From DIGJ01 sp036658435 (GTDB lineage: Bacteria; Bacillota; Clostridia; Lachnospirales; Lachnospiraceae): a stretch of DNA of 18,352 nt. Of this stretch, positions 1 to 7,184 are shown piece after piece. The stretch's first letter is position 1, and each line of letters opens with the position of its first letter. The stretch lies in the NCBI GenBank assembly GCA_036658435.1, contig JAVXEO010000048.1:1-18352 (forward strand). The letters are read 5' to 3'. Under the pieces are notes generated by a model. It saw nothing but the letters and a program-made list of their open reading frames with translations. It did not search any database and was not told where the DNA came from. Made by a program: the position numbers and the translations under genes.

Positions 1-2
1 CT

Positions 3-44
3 CCGGAAAGCAGTCCTAATGTAGAAGCAGATTTGCCGGAATAG
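3..44 (+). CDS. Possible 3' end of an upstream gene
   Basis: Frame 3 is open from the window edge to a TAG at 42-44 and would encode a short acidic tail (PESSPNVEADLPE). The other two forward frames stop at about 17-24. The fragment ends 13 bases before a consensus promoter, which suits the end of a preceding gene. It is too short to identify, and an open frame this long is expected by chance, so this is only a possibility. Confidence 0.2.
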   Translation, partial: PESSPNVEADLPE

Positions 45-57
45 ATATAAAAATAGA

Positions 58-86
58 TTGACAGATGCAGAATTTACACGTATAAT
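58..86 (+). promoter_or_regulatory. Consensus sigma-A promoter for leuA
   Basis: A perfect -35 box TTGACA (58-63) and a perfect -10 box TATAAT (81-86) are separated by 17 bases. Transcription would start near 92-94, giving a leader of about 255 bases before the leuA start codon. A promoter this strong in front of a biosynthetic gene fits control by downstream repression or attenuation. Confidence 0.85.
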
Positions 87-104
87 AGGAAAAAATAAAA
101 TAGT

Positions 105-116
105 TTAACGCGTTAA
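105..116 (+). promoter_or_regulatory. 12-bp palindrome near the leuA transcription start
   Basis: TTAACGCGTTAA is a perfect 12-base palindrome lying roughly 12-23 bases downstream of the inferred transcription start. The position suits a repressor operator. A related interrupted palindrome, TAACCGTTA, lies at 146-154, and the two could also pair as RNA. The binding protein is unknown, and the site does not match the CodY consensus. The palindrome is directly visible; its operator role is inferred. Confidence 0.4.
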
Positions 117-120
117 TGAA

Positions 121-162
121 ATGAAAAGTAGGCAGTGCCGGAACCTAACCGTTATCATATAG
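121..162 (+). other. Candidate leader-peptide reading frame before the leuA terminator
   Basis: An ATG at 121 opens a 13-codon frame (MKSRQCRNLTVII) that stops at 160-162, ten bases before the terminator hairpin. The last five codons specify Leu, Thr, Val, Ile and Ile, a suggestive run for a leucine-pathway attenuator. Against this, no Shine-Dalgarno sequence precedes the ATG, and only one of the codons is Leu. No T-box signature (GGUGGNACCGCG type) was found to replace it. Treat it as a hypothesis. Confidence 0.3.
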
Positions 163-171
163 GAAGATATT

Positions 172-210
172 AGCCTTCGTCTCTTTTTAAGAAGAGATGA
201 GGGCTTTTTT
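172..210 (+). terminator. Intrinsic terminator or attenuator in the leuA leader
   Basis: A 14-bp stem pairs AGCCTTCGTCTCTT (172-185) with AAGAGATGAGGGCT (192-205), including two G-T pairs. The loop is six bases (TTTAAG), and a run of T reaches 210. It lies about 80-115 bases into the leuA transcript and 138 bases before the start codon, so it would abort leuA transcription unless read through. It could instead end upstream transcription, but the consensus promoter lies between it and any upstream gene. Confidence 0.8.
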
Positions 211-250
211 ATGTAATAGGAAATGCACCTAAATGCACCTATTACATAAA
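208..250 (+). repeat. 13-bp inverted repeat enclosing a 10-bp tandem repeat
   Basis: TTTATGTAATAGG (208-220) is exactly complementary to CCTATTACATAAA (238-250). The 17-base interior and the start of the second arm contain two tandem copies of AAATGCACCT (221-230 and 231-240). The first arm begins in the terminator T-run, so a read-through transcript could form a second hairpin here. It may be the end of a small inserted element or a second regulatory hairpin. No coding capacity is seen. Confidence 0.6.
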
Positions 251-251
251 A

Positions 252-312
252 ACGCTCCGCTGTGGGTGCGCACGCCGCGCTAAGGAATATGGTCACTGAA
301 GTGACCGCGCCA
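252..312 (+). repeat. GC-rich palindromic block before leuA
   Basis: This roughly 60-base stretch is far richer in G and C than its surroundings. It contains the palindrome GTGCGCAC (266-273) and a hairpin GGTCAC-TGAA-GTGACC (291-306), plus two copies of CCGCGC (275-280 and 305-310). It has no open frame of note and ends about 20 bases before the leuA ribosome binding site. It resembles small dispersed palindromic repeats of bacterial genomes, but only one copy is in the window, so dispersal cannot be judged here. Confidence 0.45.
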
Positions 313-347
313 AGTAAGAAGAGGAAAATAGAAGGAGGATATAAAAT

Positions 348-2009
348 ATGCTAAATTATCAAAGATACAAAAAAAATCCCATTGTGAACTTGTCAAATCG
401 GGAGTGGCCAGCCAAGGAAATCAGTAAGGCACCAATATGGTGCAGCGTAGATTTAAGAGATGGAAATCAGGCATTGATTGAACCAATGGTAGTAGAAGAA
501 AAAATTGAATTTTTTAATTTACTTGTTAAATTAGGGTTTAAGGAAATTGAAGTAGGCTTTCCATCGGCGTCTCAAATCGAATACGATTTTTTACGGCAGT
601 TGGTAGAGCGCCATTTGATTCCGGAGGATGTTACGGTTCAAGTTCTGGTTCAGTGTAGAGAACATTTAATAGAGAGAACTTTTGAAGCTTTGGAAGGAAT
701 AAAAACAGCAATTGTGCATATTTATAATTCAACGTCTACCTTACAAAGAGAGGTTGTATTTCATAAAAGTAAAGAGGAAATTAAACAAATTGCCATTGAA
801 GGAACAAAAATGGTAAAAGAATATATAAAAGATTTCCCGGGGAAAATCATTTTAGAATATTCACCGGAAAGTTTTACCGGAACCGAATTGGAGTACTCTA
901 TGGAAGTTTGTGAAGCTGTTTTAGAGGAGTGGGGAGCGTCCAAAGATAAAAAGGTAATTATTAACCTTCCCTCTACCGTTGAAATGAATACACCCAATGT
1001 ATACGCCGATCAAATTGAATGGATGCATAAGAATTTCAAAAACAGGGAATCTGTAATACTAAGTGTTCATCCTCACAATGACAGAGGCTGTGCCGTTGCC
1101 AGTGCGGAACTTTCGATTTTGGCAGGCTGTGATCGTGTAGAAGGAACGATTTTTGGAAATGGAGAACGAACCGGAAATGTAGATCTGCTAAATGTAGCTT
1201 ATAATATGTTTTCACAGGGAATCAATCCCAACCTGGAGATTGAGAATATCAATGAAATCATTGATGTATATGAACGCTGTAATAAAATGCAGATACACCC
1301 AAGACATCCCTATGCCGGAAAATTAGTATTCACTGCATTTTCAGGCTCTCATCAAGATGCAATCAACAAAGGAATTCAAGCCATGGAAAAAAGAAAGCAA
1401 ACCTGGTGGGAGGTTCCATATCTTCCTATTGACCCCGGAGATATAGGGAGACAGTATGAACCCATTGTCCGCATTAACAGTCAATCCGGAAAAGGTGGCG
1501 TTGCCTTTATTATGGATACTTGTTATGGATATAAACTTCCGAAGGGAATGCACAAAGAATTTGCTGACATGATTCAGAAAATATCGGAGAAACAAGGAGA
1601 GGTTGCACCGGAAGAAATTATGGAAGTCTTTAAAAAAGAATATCTGGATGCAAAAGAACCATACCACTTTAAAAAAGGAAAAATTCAGGATATATCGGAT
1701 GTGGATGCAGCAGAAAATACAGTGGTTACGATTGAATATACCGATCAGGGAATAGAAAAACAGTTTGAAGCAAAAGGAAACGGACCAATTGATGCGGTAC
1801 AGAATGGACTGGAAAAAGCGGCATCTCGTCATGTGAAAGTTTTAGACTATTCAGAACACGCCCTTCGATCAGGGTCCAATGCTCAGGCAGCAGCCTACAT
1901 TCATATGCTGGATATGGATACAAACAAAGTGGTTTATGGTGTTGGTGTTAGCTCCAACATTACAAGAGCCTCTATTCGGGCAATCTTTAGTGCCATGAAC
2001 CGCTTATAA
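348..2009 (+). CDS. leuA: 2-isopropylmalate synthase
   Basis: This enzyme condenses acetyl-CoA with 2-oxoisovalerate to 2-isopropylmalate, the first committed step of leucine synthesis, in the cytoplasm. The 553 residues fit the long (type 2) LeuA subfamily. The N-terminal HMGL-like TIM barrel has DLRDGNQAL at 35-43, the metal-ligand motif HPHNDRG at 241-247 and GNGERTGNVDLL at 270-281. The C-terminal part, from about 435, looks like the LeuA allosteric leucine-binding domain (GNGPIDA, then the VYGVGVSSNITRAS segment near the end). AAGGAGG at 332-338, nine bases before the ATG, supports the start. No other leucine genes follow: a new promoter and teichoic-acid genes come next, so leuA stands alone behind its own attenuated leader. 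Family assignment is secure; feedback control is inferred from the family. Confidence 0.95.
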   Translation: MLNYQRYKKNPIVNLSNREWPAKEISKAPIWCSVDLRDGNQALIEPMVVEEKIEFFNLLVKLGFKEIEVGFPSASQIEYDFLRQLVERHLIPEDVTVQVLVQCREHLIERTFEALEGIKTAIVHIYNSTSTLQREVVFHKSKEEIKQIAIEGTKMVKEYIKDFPGKIILEYSPESFTGTELEYSMEVCEAVLEEWGASKDKKVIINLPSTVEMNTPNVYADQIEWMHKNFKNRESVILSVHPHNDRGCAVASAELSILAGCDRVEGTIFGNGERTGNVDLLNVAYNMFSQGINPNLEIENINEIIDVYERCNKMQIHPRHPYAGKLVFTAFSGSHQDAINKGIQAMEKRKQTWWEVPYLPIDPGDIGRQYEPIVRINSQSGKGGVAFIMDTCYGYKLPKGMHKEFADMIQKISEKQGEVAPEEIMEVFKKEYLDAKEPYHFKKGKIQDISDVDAAENTVVTIEYTDQGIEKQFEAKGNGPIDAVQNGLEKAASRHVKVLDYSEHALRSGSNAQAAAYIHMLDMDTNKVVYGVGVSSNITRASIRAIFSAMNRL

Positions 2010-2011
2010 GA

Positions 2012-2040
2012 TTGACTTTTGAAAAAAGAGTGCTTATAAT
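2012..2040 (+). promoter_or_regulatory. Promoter of the teichoic-acid gene run
   Basis: TTGACT (2012-2017), a 17-base spacer and a perfect TATAAT (2035-2040) begin three bases after the leuA stop codon. Transcription would start near 2047, just before the GGAGG (2057-2061) of the next gene. No terminator hairpin separates leuA from it, so some leuA read-through is possible. Confidence 0.8.
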
Positions 2041-2069
2041 AAGCCTATAAAGAATCGGAGGTATAGGGA

Positions 2070-3509
2070 ATGAAAAACCTATTAATAAGGGCGGGGATTT
2101 CCCCTTTGGATAATTTTGATGCTGCTTATATTTTGAATCATAATGCAATTGGGGACAATGTTGGCAACTTAATTTATGCATATAGTGTATTTCGTACACT
2201 AATGACCGATTCTGTGGAAGAAATAACGCCGAACTATTACAAGTCGCTGGAAGGAAAAGCAGATGAAATAAATGAAAAATACGATGCCTTTATTATCCCC
2301 TTAGCGGATGCCTTTCGTGAAGACTTTATGCCTGAAATGCGAAAAATGACGGCACTTATTAAGCAACTTACGATACCTTGTGTGATTGTAGGCGTTGGCT
2401 TACGGGCACCCTTTGAACCGGGCACCGAAATGAGGTATCCATTTGATGAAGACATAAAAGACTTTATGAAAGCGGTTCTTGACAAGTCAGCCATGGTAGG
2501 GGTAAGGGGAGAATATACGGCAGCTTACTTATCAAGACTTGGTTTTCGTGATGGGACAGACCATACCGTGATTGGATGTCCTTCTATGTATACCAATGGA
2601 AGTGAATTAGAGATACGAAAACCGGTACTTACAAAAGATTCCGTAATTTCTATTAATGCAAGCGTTCTTTCGCCAAATAATGTTCATGCATTTGTTAAAA
2701 AATGTGAAATGGAATTCCCCAATTATTATTTTCTACCCCAGCGTCTACAGGAAATGAGACTCCTTTACACAGGAATGCCATATTTTCATAAGCAAAAGGG
2801 AAAATATCCTACCAGAATTACAGACGAGGTTTATGCCGAGGATCGGGTAAAGTTCTTTTTAAATATACCAACCTGGAGAGAATTTCTTGGAAAGGCGGAT
2901 CTGAGTGTAGGAGGCAGGCTGCATGGTAATATTGTAGCTACCGTATCCGGAACCCCAAGTATATTAATTCCTCACGATGGGAGAATGCGTGAACTTACAG
3001 AATACCATCATCTTACCCATATATGGGCAAAGGACATTCACGAAGACAGTGATTTATTAGAACTTGCATCCAAACTTGACTTTCAGGATGTTTCGCGATA
3101 TCATAAGAAGAATTTTCAGCATTATCTTGACTTTTTGGATAAAAATGGGTTGGATCACATTTATAAGAATGGTGCAAATCCGAAAGTAGCTCCCTTGGAG
3201 AAAAGATTAGAAAAAATCACATTACAGCCACCGGTATCCTCGGTCATTCATTGCGATTTTTATGAAGCAGCACAACGTCTGGAAGAAATCAGCATCCCCC
3301 TTGATAAGAAGAGAGACAGTTTGAAAGCAGAGACGGTAAAACTCAAAGGACAAATTACCCAATTGGAGCGTGAAAATAAAAATCTAAAACAAAAGTATGC
3401 AGCCATGGAAAAATTAAAAAAAGAAACGGAAGAAAAAATTGCATCTTCTGGGATTCAGGGTGCTATAAAAAAAGTAAAAGCTAAAACAAAGAAGATTTTA
3501 AAAGGATAG
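2070..3509 (+). CDS. Polysaccharide pyruvyl transferase family protein with coiled-coil tail
   Basis: The 479-residue protein fits the polysaccharide pyruvyl transferase superfamily (PF04230 type), whose members add pyruvate ketals or related groups to cell-surface glycans. Supporting segments are HNAIGDNVGNL near the N-terminus (24-34), VGVGLRAPF (107-115), VGVRGEYTAAYLSRLG (143-158) with IGCPSMYTN (168-176), and LSVGGRLHGNIVATVSGTPS (278-297), the C-terminal nucleotide-sugar-fold signature. After about residue 405 the chain becomes a charged heptad-like helix (408-458) and then a lysine-rich amphipathic end (465-479). This extension goes beyond the usual catalytic region and suggests oligomerisation or membrane contact. 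GGAGG lies eight bases before the ATG. It opens the teichoic-acid run, so it may decorate that polymer. The exact donor and acceptor are unknown. Confidence 0.8.
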   Translation: MKNLLIRAGISPLDNFDAAYILNHNAIGDNVGNLIYAYSVFRTLMTDSVEEITPNYYKSLEGKADEINEKYDAFIIPLADAFREDFMPEMRKMTALIKQLTIPCVIVGVGLRAPFEPGTEMRYPFDEDIKDFMKAVLDKSAMVGVRGEYTAAYLSRLGFRDGTDHTVIGCPSMYTNGSELEIRKPVLTKDSVISINASVLSPNNVHAFVKKCEMEFPNYYFLPQRLQEMRLLYTGMPYFHKQKGKYPTRITDEVYAEDRVKFFLNIPTWREFLGKADLSVGGRLHGNIVATVSGTPSILIPHDGRMRELTEYHHLTHIWAKDIHEDSDLLELASKLDFQDVSRYHKKNFQHYLDFLDKNGLDHIYKNGANPKVAPLEKRLEKITLQPPVSSVIHCDFYEAAQRLEEISIPLDKKRDSLKAETVKLKGQITQLERENKNLKQKYAAMEKLKKETEEKIASSGIQGAIKKVKAKTKKILKG

Positions 3510-3532
3510 AATCTTCCTCCACGGTGTATGAT

Positions 3533-3558
3533 ATTGACAGATTGTCAATGAAACATTG
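3533..3558 (+). repeat. Overlapping inverted repeats in the gap before the first glycerophosphotransferase gene
   Basis: In the 102-base gap between the first and second genes, ATTGACA-GAT-TGTCAAT (3533-3549) forms a perfect 7-bp stem. An overlapping CAATG-AAA-CATTG (3546-3558) forms a 5-bp stem. They share bases 3546-3549, so both cannot form at once. There is no T-run, so this is not a terminator, and no good -10 box follows the TTGACA at 3534. It may be an RNA switch or protein site, or may be chance. Confidence 0.35.
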
Positions 3559-3611
3559 CAAAGTGGGGGAATGTTTATGTAAAAAGAGCGGCGAATAAAA
3601 GGAGAAAAAGG

Positions 3612-5393
3612 TTGAATAAGTATAATCTGAAAATATTAGAGTTATATAGAGATAAAAACAAACTCTATATAGGGGCAAGGGTAAAATGCCCTTATGACCC
3701 TACAGTAAAAGAACCTAAACTGGCAATGATATTTGATAATGGAACAGAAACAAGAAGAATGCCTTTATTATGCCAGACGTATTTTCCGGAAGAAACTTTA
3801 ACAAGATGTACCATATTTGCAAAATATAATTATAAGTTGGATTATATATTTTTTAAAAAACCAGTCAATAAAAAAATTGATTTTTATGTTGAATTTACGT
3901 ATGGTGGTACCGTTATTGAAAAAATGCCATTTGTTATTAGCAGTGACGTTAAATTTGGAGAGGATGAAGAGTATGACATTACGTACTCCGAAGACAGGAA
4001 GCAATTTACACTTTATTTAAAAGAAGAAATAAAAGACCCCCCTAAACTTTCTTTACTTGGTAAGACCATGCAGAGCTTTGTTGGAGGAATATGGACGATT
4101 ATTTTATTTGTTTTATCCATTCCCATGATTCCCATTTATTTGATTGAGGGGATTTTGGCTGCTTTGGGATGCGTAAAAGCAATGCCTAAAAATAAAAAAG
4201 AGGGATGGCGGCGTATTGTAAATCACATTCGGTTACGAATCAATCGATTTATTCGTAAAGGACTGGGCATTACCGACAGTAAAGACAAAACCGTTCAAAT
4301 TGCATACAAAATAGGCTGCATGTGTAAAATCAAACCTAACCGTATTGCTTTTATTTCCAATCGTAGAAAGGATATGTCTGGAAATTTTGAGTTTGTACAT
4401 CATATCTTAAAAGAAGATGAAAAATTGGATCTGCGTTTTATATTGGATGACAGTGAAATTAAGCAGATGAGCTATGGTAATGTCTTCCGCTATGGTTATT
4501 ACTGTGCTACATCAAAGGTTATTTTAATAGATGATTATGCAGAATTATTATATAAGATTCCAAGAAGAAAAGGAACGACAATGATACAGCTGTGGCACGC
4601 CTGCGGAGCCTTTAAAACCTTTGGATACAGTCGCCTTGGCAAGCCGGGAGGACAGAAACAGACAAGCCCTGCACATAGAAATTATGACAATTGTATTGTA
4701 AGTTCAAAGGAAATTGCAAAGTTTTATGCAGAAGGCTTTGGTATTTCATTAGAGAAACCGGTGGCTACCGGTATCCCAAGAACCGATATATTTTTTGATA
4801 AAGCCTATAAGGAAAAAGTGAAAGATGAATTTTACAATAAATATCCAAAACTAAAAGAAAAGAAAATAATTCTATTTGCGCCAACCTTTCGGGGAAATGG
4901 CAAAATTTCCGGATTTTATCCGGTAGAGAAGTTCGATGTTGTTCGTTTGTATGAGGAACTTCAGGAAGAATATGCGATTGTTATTAAGCACCATCCCTTT
5001 GTACAGGACAGAAATGAAATTCCGGAATGCTACAAAGATTTCATTTTGGATATGTCAGACAATGCAGAATTAAATGATTTACTATTTGTGACAGATTTAT
5101 TGATATCGGACTACTCTTCTGTTATTTTTGAAGCTGCACTTTTAGACATTCCTATGTTGTTTTATGCCTATGATCTGCAGCGCTATATTTCAACAAGAGG
5201 CTTTTACTATGACTATGAAAAGTTTGTTCCGGGAAGGATTGTAACAAGCTTTGCACAACTTATAAAGGCAATTCAGGATAAAAATTTTGAAGAGGAAAAA
5301 ATCAAAAGTTTTAAAACAAAATTCTTTGATGATTTAGATGGAAAATCGTCACAAAGAACGGCAGAATTGATTCTTTCCGCACTAAAAAAATAG
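3612..5393 (+). CDS. CDP-glycerol glycerophosphotransferase family protein (TagF/TarL-like), with N-terminal domain
   Basis: A 593-residue member of the family (PF04464 type) that moves glycerol phosphate or ribitol phosphate from its CDP form onto a growing teichoic acid at the inner membrane face. The catalytic half carries WHACGAFK (328-335), GIPRTD (387-392), APTFRG (423-428), KHHPF (459-463) and ISDYSSVIFEA (498-508), the usual GT-B signature set. Residues 1-145 look like a separate beta-rich domain, followed by a hydrophobic segment (about 158-188) and a basic stretch (192-216), so the protein is probably membrane-anchored. The start is TTG, supported by AGGAG (3600-3604) seven bases upstream; no in-frame ATG suits. 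The neighbouring tarI and tarJ make a ribitol-phosphate polymerase possible, but sequence alone cannot choose between glycerol and ribitol. Confidence 0.85.
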   Translation: MNKYNLKILELYRDKNKLYIGARVKCPYDPTVKEPKLAMIFDNGTETRRMPLLCQTYFPEETLTRCTIFAKYNYKLDYIFFKKPVNKKIDFYVEFTYGGTVIEKMPFVISSDVKFGEDEEYDITYSEDRKQFTLYLKEEIKDPPKLSLLGKTMQSFVGGIWTIILFVLSIPMIPIYLIEGILAALGCVKAMPKNKKEGWRRIVNHIRLRINRFIRKGLGITDSKDKTVQIAYKIGCMCKIKPNRIAFISNRRKDMSGNFEFVHHILKEDEKLDLRFILDDSEIKQMSYGNVFRYGYYCATSKVILIDDYAELLYKIPRRKGTTMIQLWHACGAFKTFGYSRLGKPGGQKQTSPAHRNYDNCIVSSKEIAKFYAEGFGISLEKPVATGIPRTDIFFDKAYKEKVKDEFYNKYPKLKEKKIILFAPTFRGNGKISGFYPVEKFDVVRLYEELQEEYAIVIKHHPFVQDRNEIPECYKDFILDMSDNAELNDLLFVTDLLISDYSSVIFEAALLDIPMLFYAYDLQRYISTRGFYYDYEKFVPGRIVTSFAQLIKAIQDKNFEEEKIKSFKTKFFDDLDGKSSQRTAELILSALKK

Positions 5394-5425
5394 GAGTGCC
5401 ACTAGAACGGCAGATAGGAGAACAT

Positions 5426-6133
5426 ATGAACTTTGGAGTAATTTTAGCAGGTGGAATAGGAAGCAGAATGGGAAATGTAGAAAAACCCAAACAATTTCTC
5501 ACAATTGGAGACAAGCCAATTATTATTCATACCATTGAAAAATTTTATGTAAACAGTAATTTTGAAAAATTAATCGTATTGTGTCCCGCACAATGGGTGG
5601 AACACACAAAGGATTTGATCGAAAAATATTTTAAAACTACGGAAAGAATTGTTGTAATACAAGGTGGAGATACCAGAAATGAAACCATTATGAACTCTAT
5701 AGATTACATTGAAGAGCAGTATGGTCTGGAAGAAGATACCATTATTGTAACCCATGATTCGGTTCGCCCCTTTGTAACCCATCGTATTTTAGAAGAAAAT
5801 ATTCGGTATGCCAGAGAATTTGGTGCTTGTGACACGGTTATTTCAGCTACGGATACCATTGTAGAAAGTGAAGATGGAAAGAATATTAGTTCCATTCCGG
5901 AAAGAAACAGAATGTACCAGGGACAGACCCCCCAGTCCTTTAATGCCAAACAGCTAAAAGATCTGTATGCAGCTCTTTCGGAAGAAGAAAGGGAAATTCT
6001 TACGGATGCCGCTAAAATTTTTGTTATAAAAGGAAAATCGGTTCACCTTGTAGAAGGAGAAGTTTTTAATATCAAAATCACCTATCCCTATGATCTTAGA
6101 GTTGCCGAAACCCTTATAAAAGGAGAAAAATAG
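5426..6133 (+). CDS. tarI: Ribitol-5-phosphate cytidylyltransferase
   Basis: A 235-residue IspD-like nucleotidyltransferase that would couple ribitol 5-phosphate and CTP to CDP-ribitol for teichoic acid synthesis. Visible motifs are the nucleotide loop LAGGIGSRMG with KPKQF (8-24), VTHDSVRPFVTHR (108-120) and YQGQTPQSF (164-172). HDSVRPF is characteristic of the TarI branch, where IspD proteins usually have HD-A/G-ARP. A frame extension back to a GTG at 5396 exists, but the ATG at 5426 has AGGAG five bases upstream and begins exactly at the conserved beta strand, so it is chosen. The stop is one base from the start of tarJ, the usual partner, which argues strongly against a second IspD; a true IspD is at 17252. 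Confidence 0.88.
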   Translation: MNFGVILAGGIGSRMGNVEKPKQFLTIGDKPIIIHTIEKFYVNSNFEKLIVLCPAQWVEHTKDLIEKYFKTTERIVVIQGGDTRNETIMNSIDYIEEQYGLEEDTIIVTHDSVRPFVTHRILEENIRYAREFGACDTVISATDTIVESEDGKNISSIPERNRMYQGQTPQSFNAKQLKDLYAALSEEEREILTDAAKIFVIKGKSVHLVEGEVFNIKITYPYDLRVAETLIKGEK

Positions 6134-6134
6134 A

Positions 6135-7160
6135 ATGCTAAATACGGTATACCGATTAGTAGCACCAAGGAGATTTGAGGTAGCTTTTAATGATATAAAC
6201 TTATTAAGTAAAGATGTGGTTGTAAGACCCACCCATCTTTCTATTTGTCATGCAGACCAGCGATACTATCAGGGAACACGCCCAGCGGAGATTTTGGAAC
6301 AGAAACTTCCCATGGCATTGATTCATGAAGGAATAGGAGAGGTGGTGTATGATTCAGAGGGAGACTTTAAACCAGGTGAAGTGGTGGTAATGATTCCTAA
6401 TACGCCCTTAGTACAGGATGATGTAATTGCCGAAAATTATCAACAAAGCAGCAAGTTTCGTGCCAGTGGTTTCGATGGATTTATGCAAGACCTGGTTGCA
6501 ATGGGACGAGACCGTTTAGTGCGTCTTCCTCAGAATGTGGATAAGACGGTTGCGGCCTTTACGGAATTGGTATCGGTAAGCGTTCATGCACTACGAAGAC
6601 TGGATTCGATTGCCCATGAGAGAAGAGAAAAAGTCGGAATCTGGGGAGATGGAAACCTTGGTTATATAACCGCTATTTTCTTTAAAGAAATGTTTCCGGA
6701 TACGCAGCTATATATTTTTGGTGTGGATCGGGAAAAACTGTCTGGATTTACGTTTGCAGATGAAGTAATCAATGTTCGGGACATTCCAAAAAATTTAAGA
6801 ATGGACCATGCAATTGAATGTGTGGGCGGGGACGCTTCGCAAAAAGCAATCCACCAGATAATTGACCATATTAATCCGGAAGGTTGTATTTCTATATTGG
6901 GAGTTTCGGAATATCCGGTTCCAATCAACACCAGAATGATTTTGGAAAAAGGTCTGCGTATGTTTGGAAGCAGCCGAAGCGGTCGGGAAGATTTTAAAAA
7001 AACAGTAGATATGTATGAAAAAAATCCAAAAATTTTAACCTATCTAAGCAATCTGGTAGGTGCAAAAGTTGAAATTAATTCCATAGAAGATATGAAAAAG
7101 GCATTTGAAGTGGACATACAAAAGAACTTGGGTAAAACCATTATGATTTGGAATAAATAG
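6135..7160 (+). CDS. tarJ: Ribulose-5-phosphate reductase (TarJ-type alcohol dehydrogenase)
   Basis: A 341-residue zinc-type medium-chain dehydrogenase that would reduce ribulose 5-phosphate to ribitol 5-phosphate with NADPH, feeding TarI. The N-terminal catalytic domain has SICHADQRYY (36-45) with the likely zinc ligand Cys38, and LIHEGIGEVV (62-71) with His64 and Glu65. The Rossmann domain has GDGNLGY (171-177) as the dinucleotide loop. AGGAG at 6121-6125 is nine bases before the ATG, and the start is one base after the tarI stop, so translation is probably coupled. Pairing with tarI makes TarJ far more likely than a general alcohol or sorbitol dehydrogenase. Confidence 0.88.
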   Translation: MLNTVYRLVAPRRFEVAFNDINLLSKDVVVRPTHLSICHADQRYYQGTRPAEILEQKLPMALIHEGIGEVVYDSEGDFKPGEVVVMIPNTPLVQDDVIAENYQQSSKFRASGFDGFMQDLVAMGRDRLVRLPQNVDKTVAAFTELVSVSVHALRRLDSIAHERREKVGIWGDGNLGYITAIFFKEMFPDTQLYIFGVDREKLSGFTFADEVINVRDIPKNLRMDHAIECVGGDASQKAIHQIIDHINPEGCISILGVSEYPVPINTRMILEKGLRMFGSSRSGREDFKKTVDMYEKNPKILTYLSNLVGAKVEINSIEDMKKAFEVDIQKNLGKTIMIWNK

Positions 7161-7184
7161 AAACGGTAAAGCAGGAGATAAAGG

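Noticed and set aside
93..215. T-box riboswitch upstream of leuA
   Set aside because: The leader before the terminator is only about 80 bases and lacks the T-box core consensus and specifier-loop architecture.
1341..1832. 163-codon minus-strand open frame inside leuA
   Set aside because: It is antisense to a clearly conserved enzyme, gives a Phe/Cys-rich product typical of a shadow frame, and has no ribosome site.
3504..3562. Internal promoter around TTGACA at 3534 or TATGAT at 3527
   Set aside because: No acceptable partner box occurs at 16-18 bases from either element.
3548..3598. 16-codon cysteine-containing frame in the gap before the 593-residue gene
   Set aside because: It has no ribosome binding site and is short enough to be chance.
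5396..5425. GTG start adding ten residues to TarI
   Set aside because: It has no spaced ribosome site, and the ATG at 5426 with AGGAG begins exactly at the conserved first strand.
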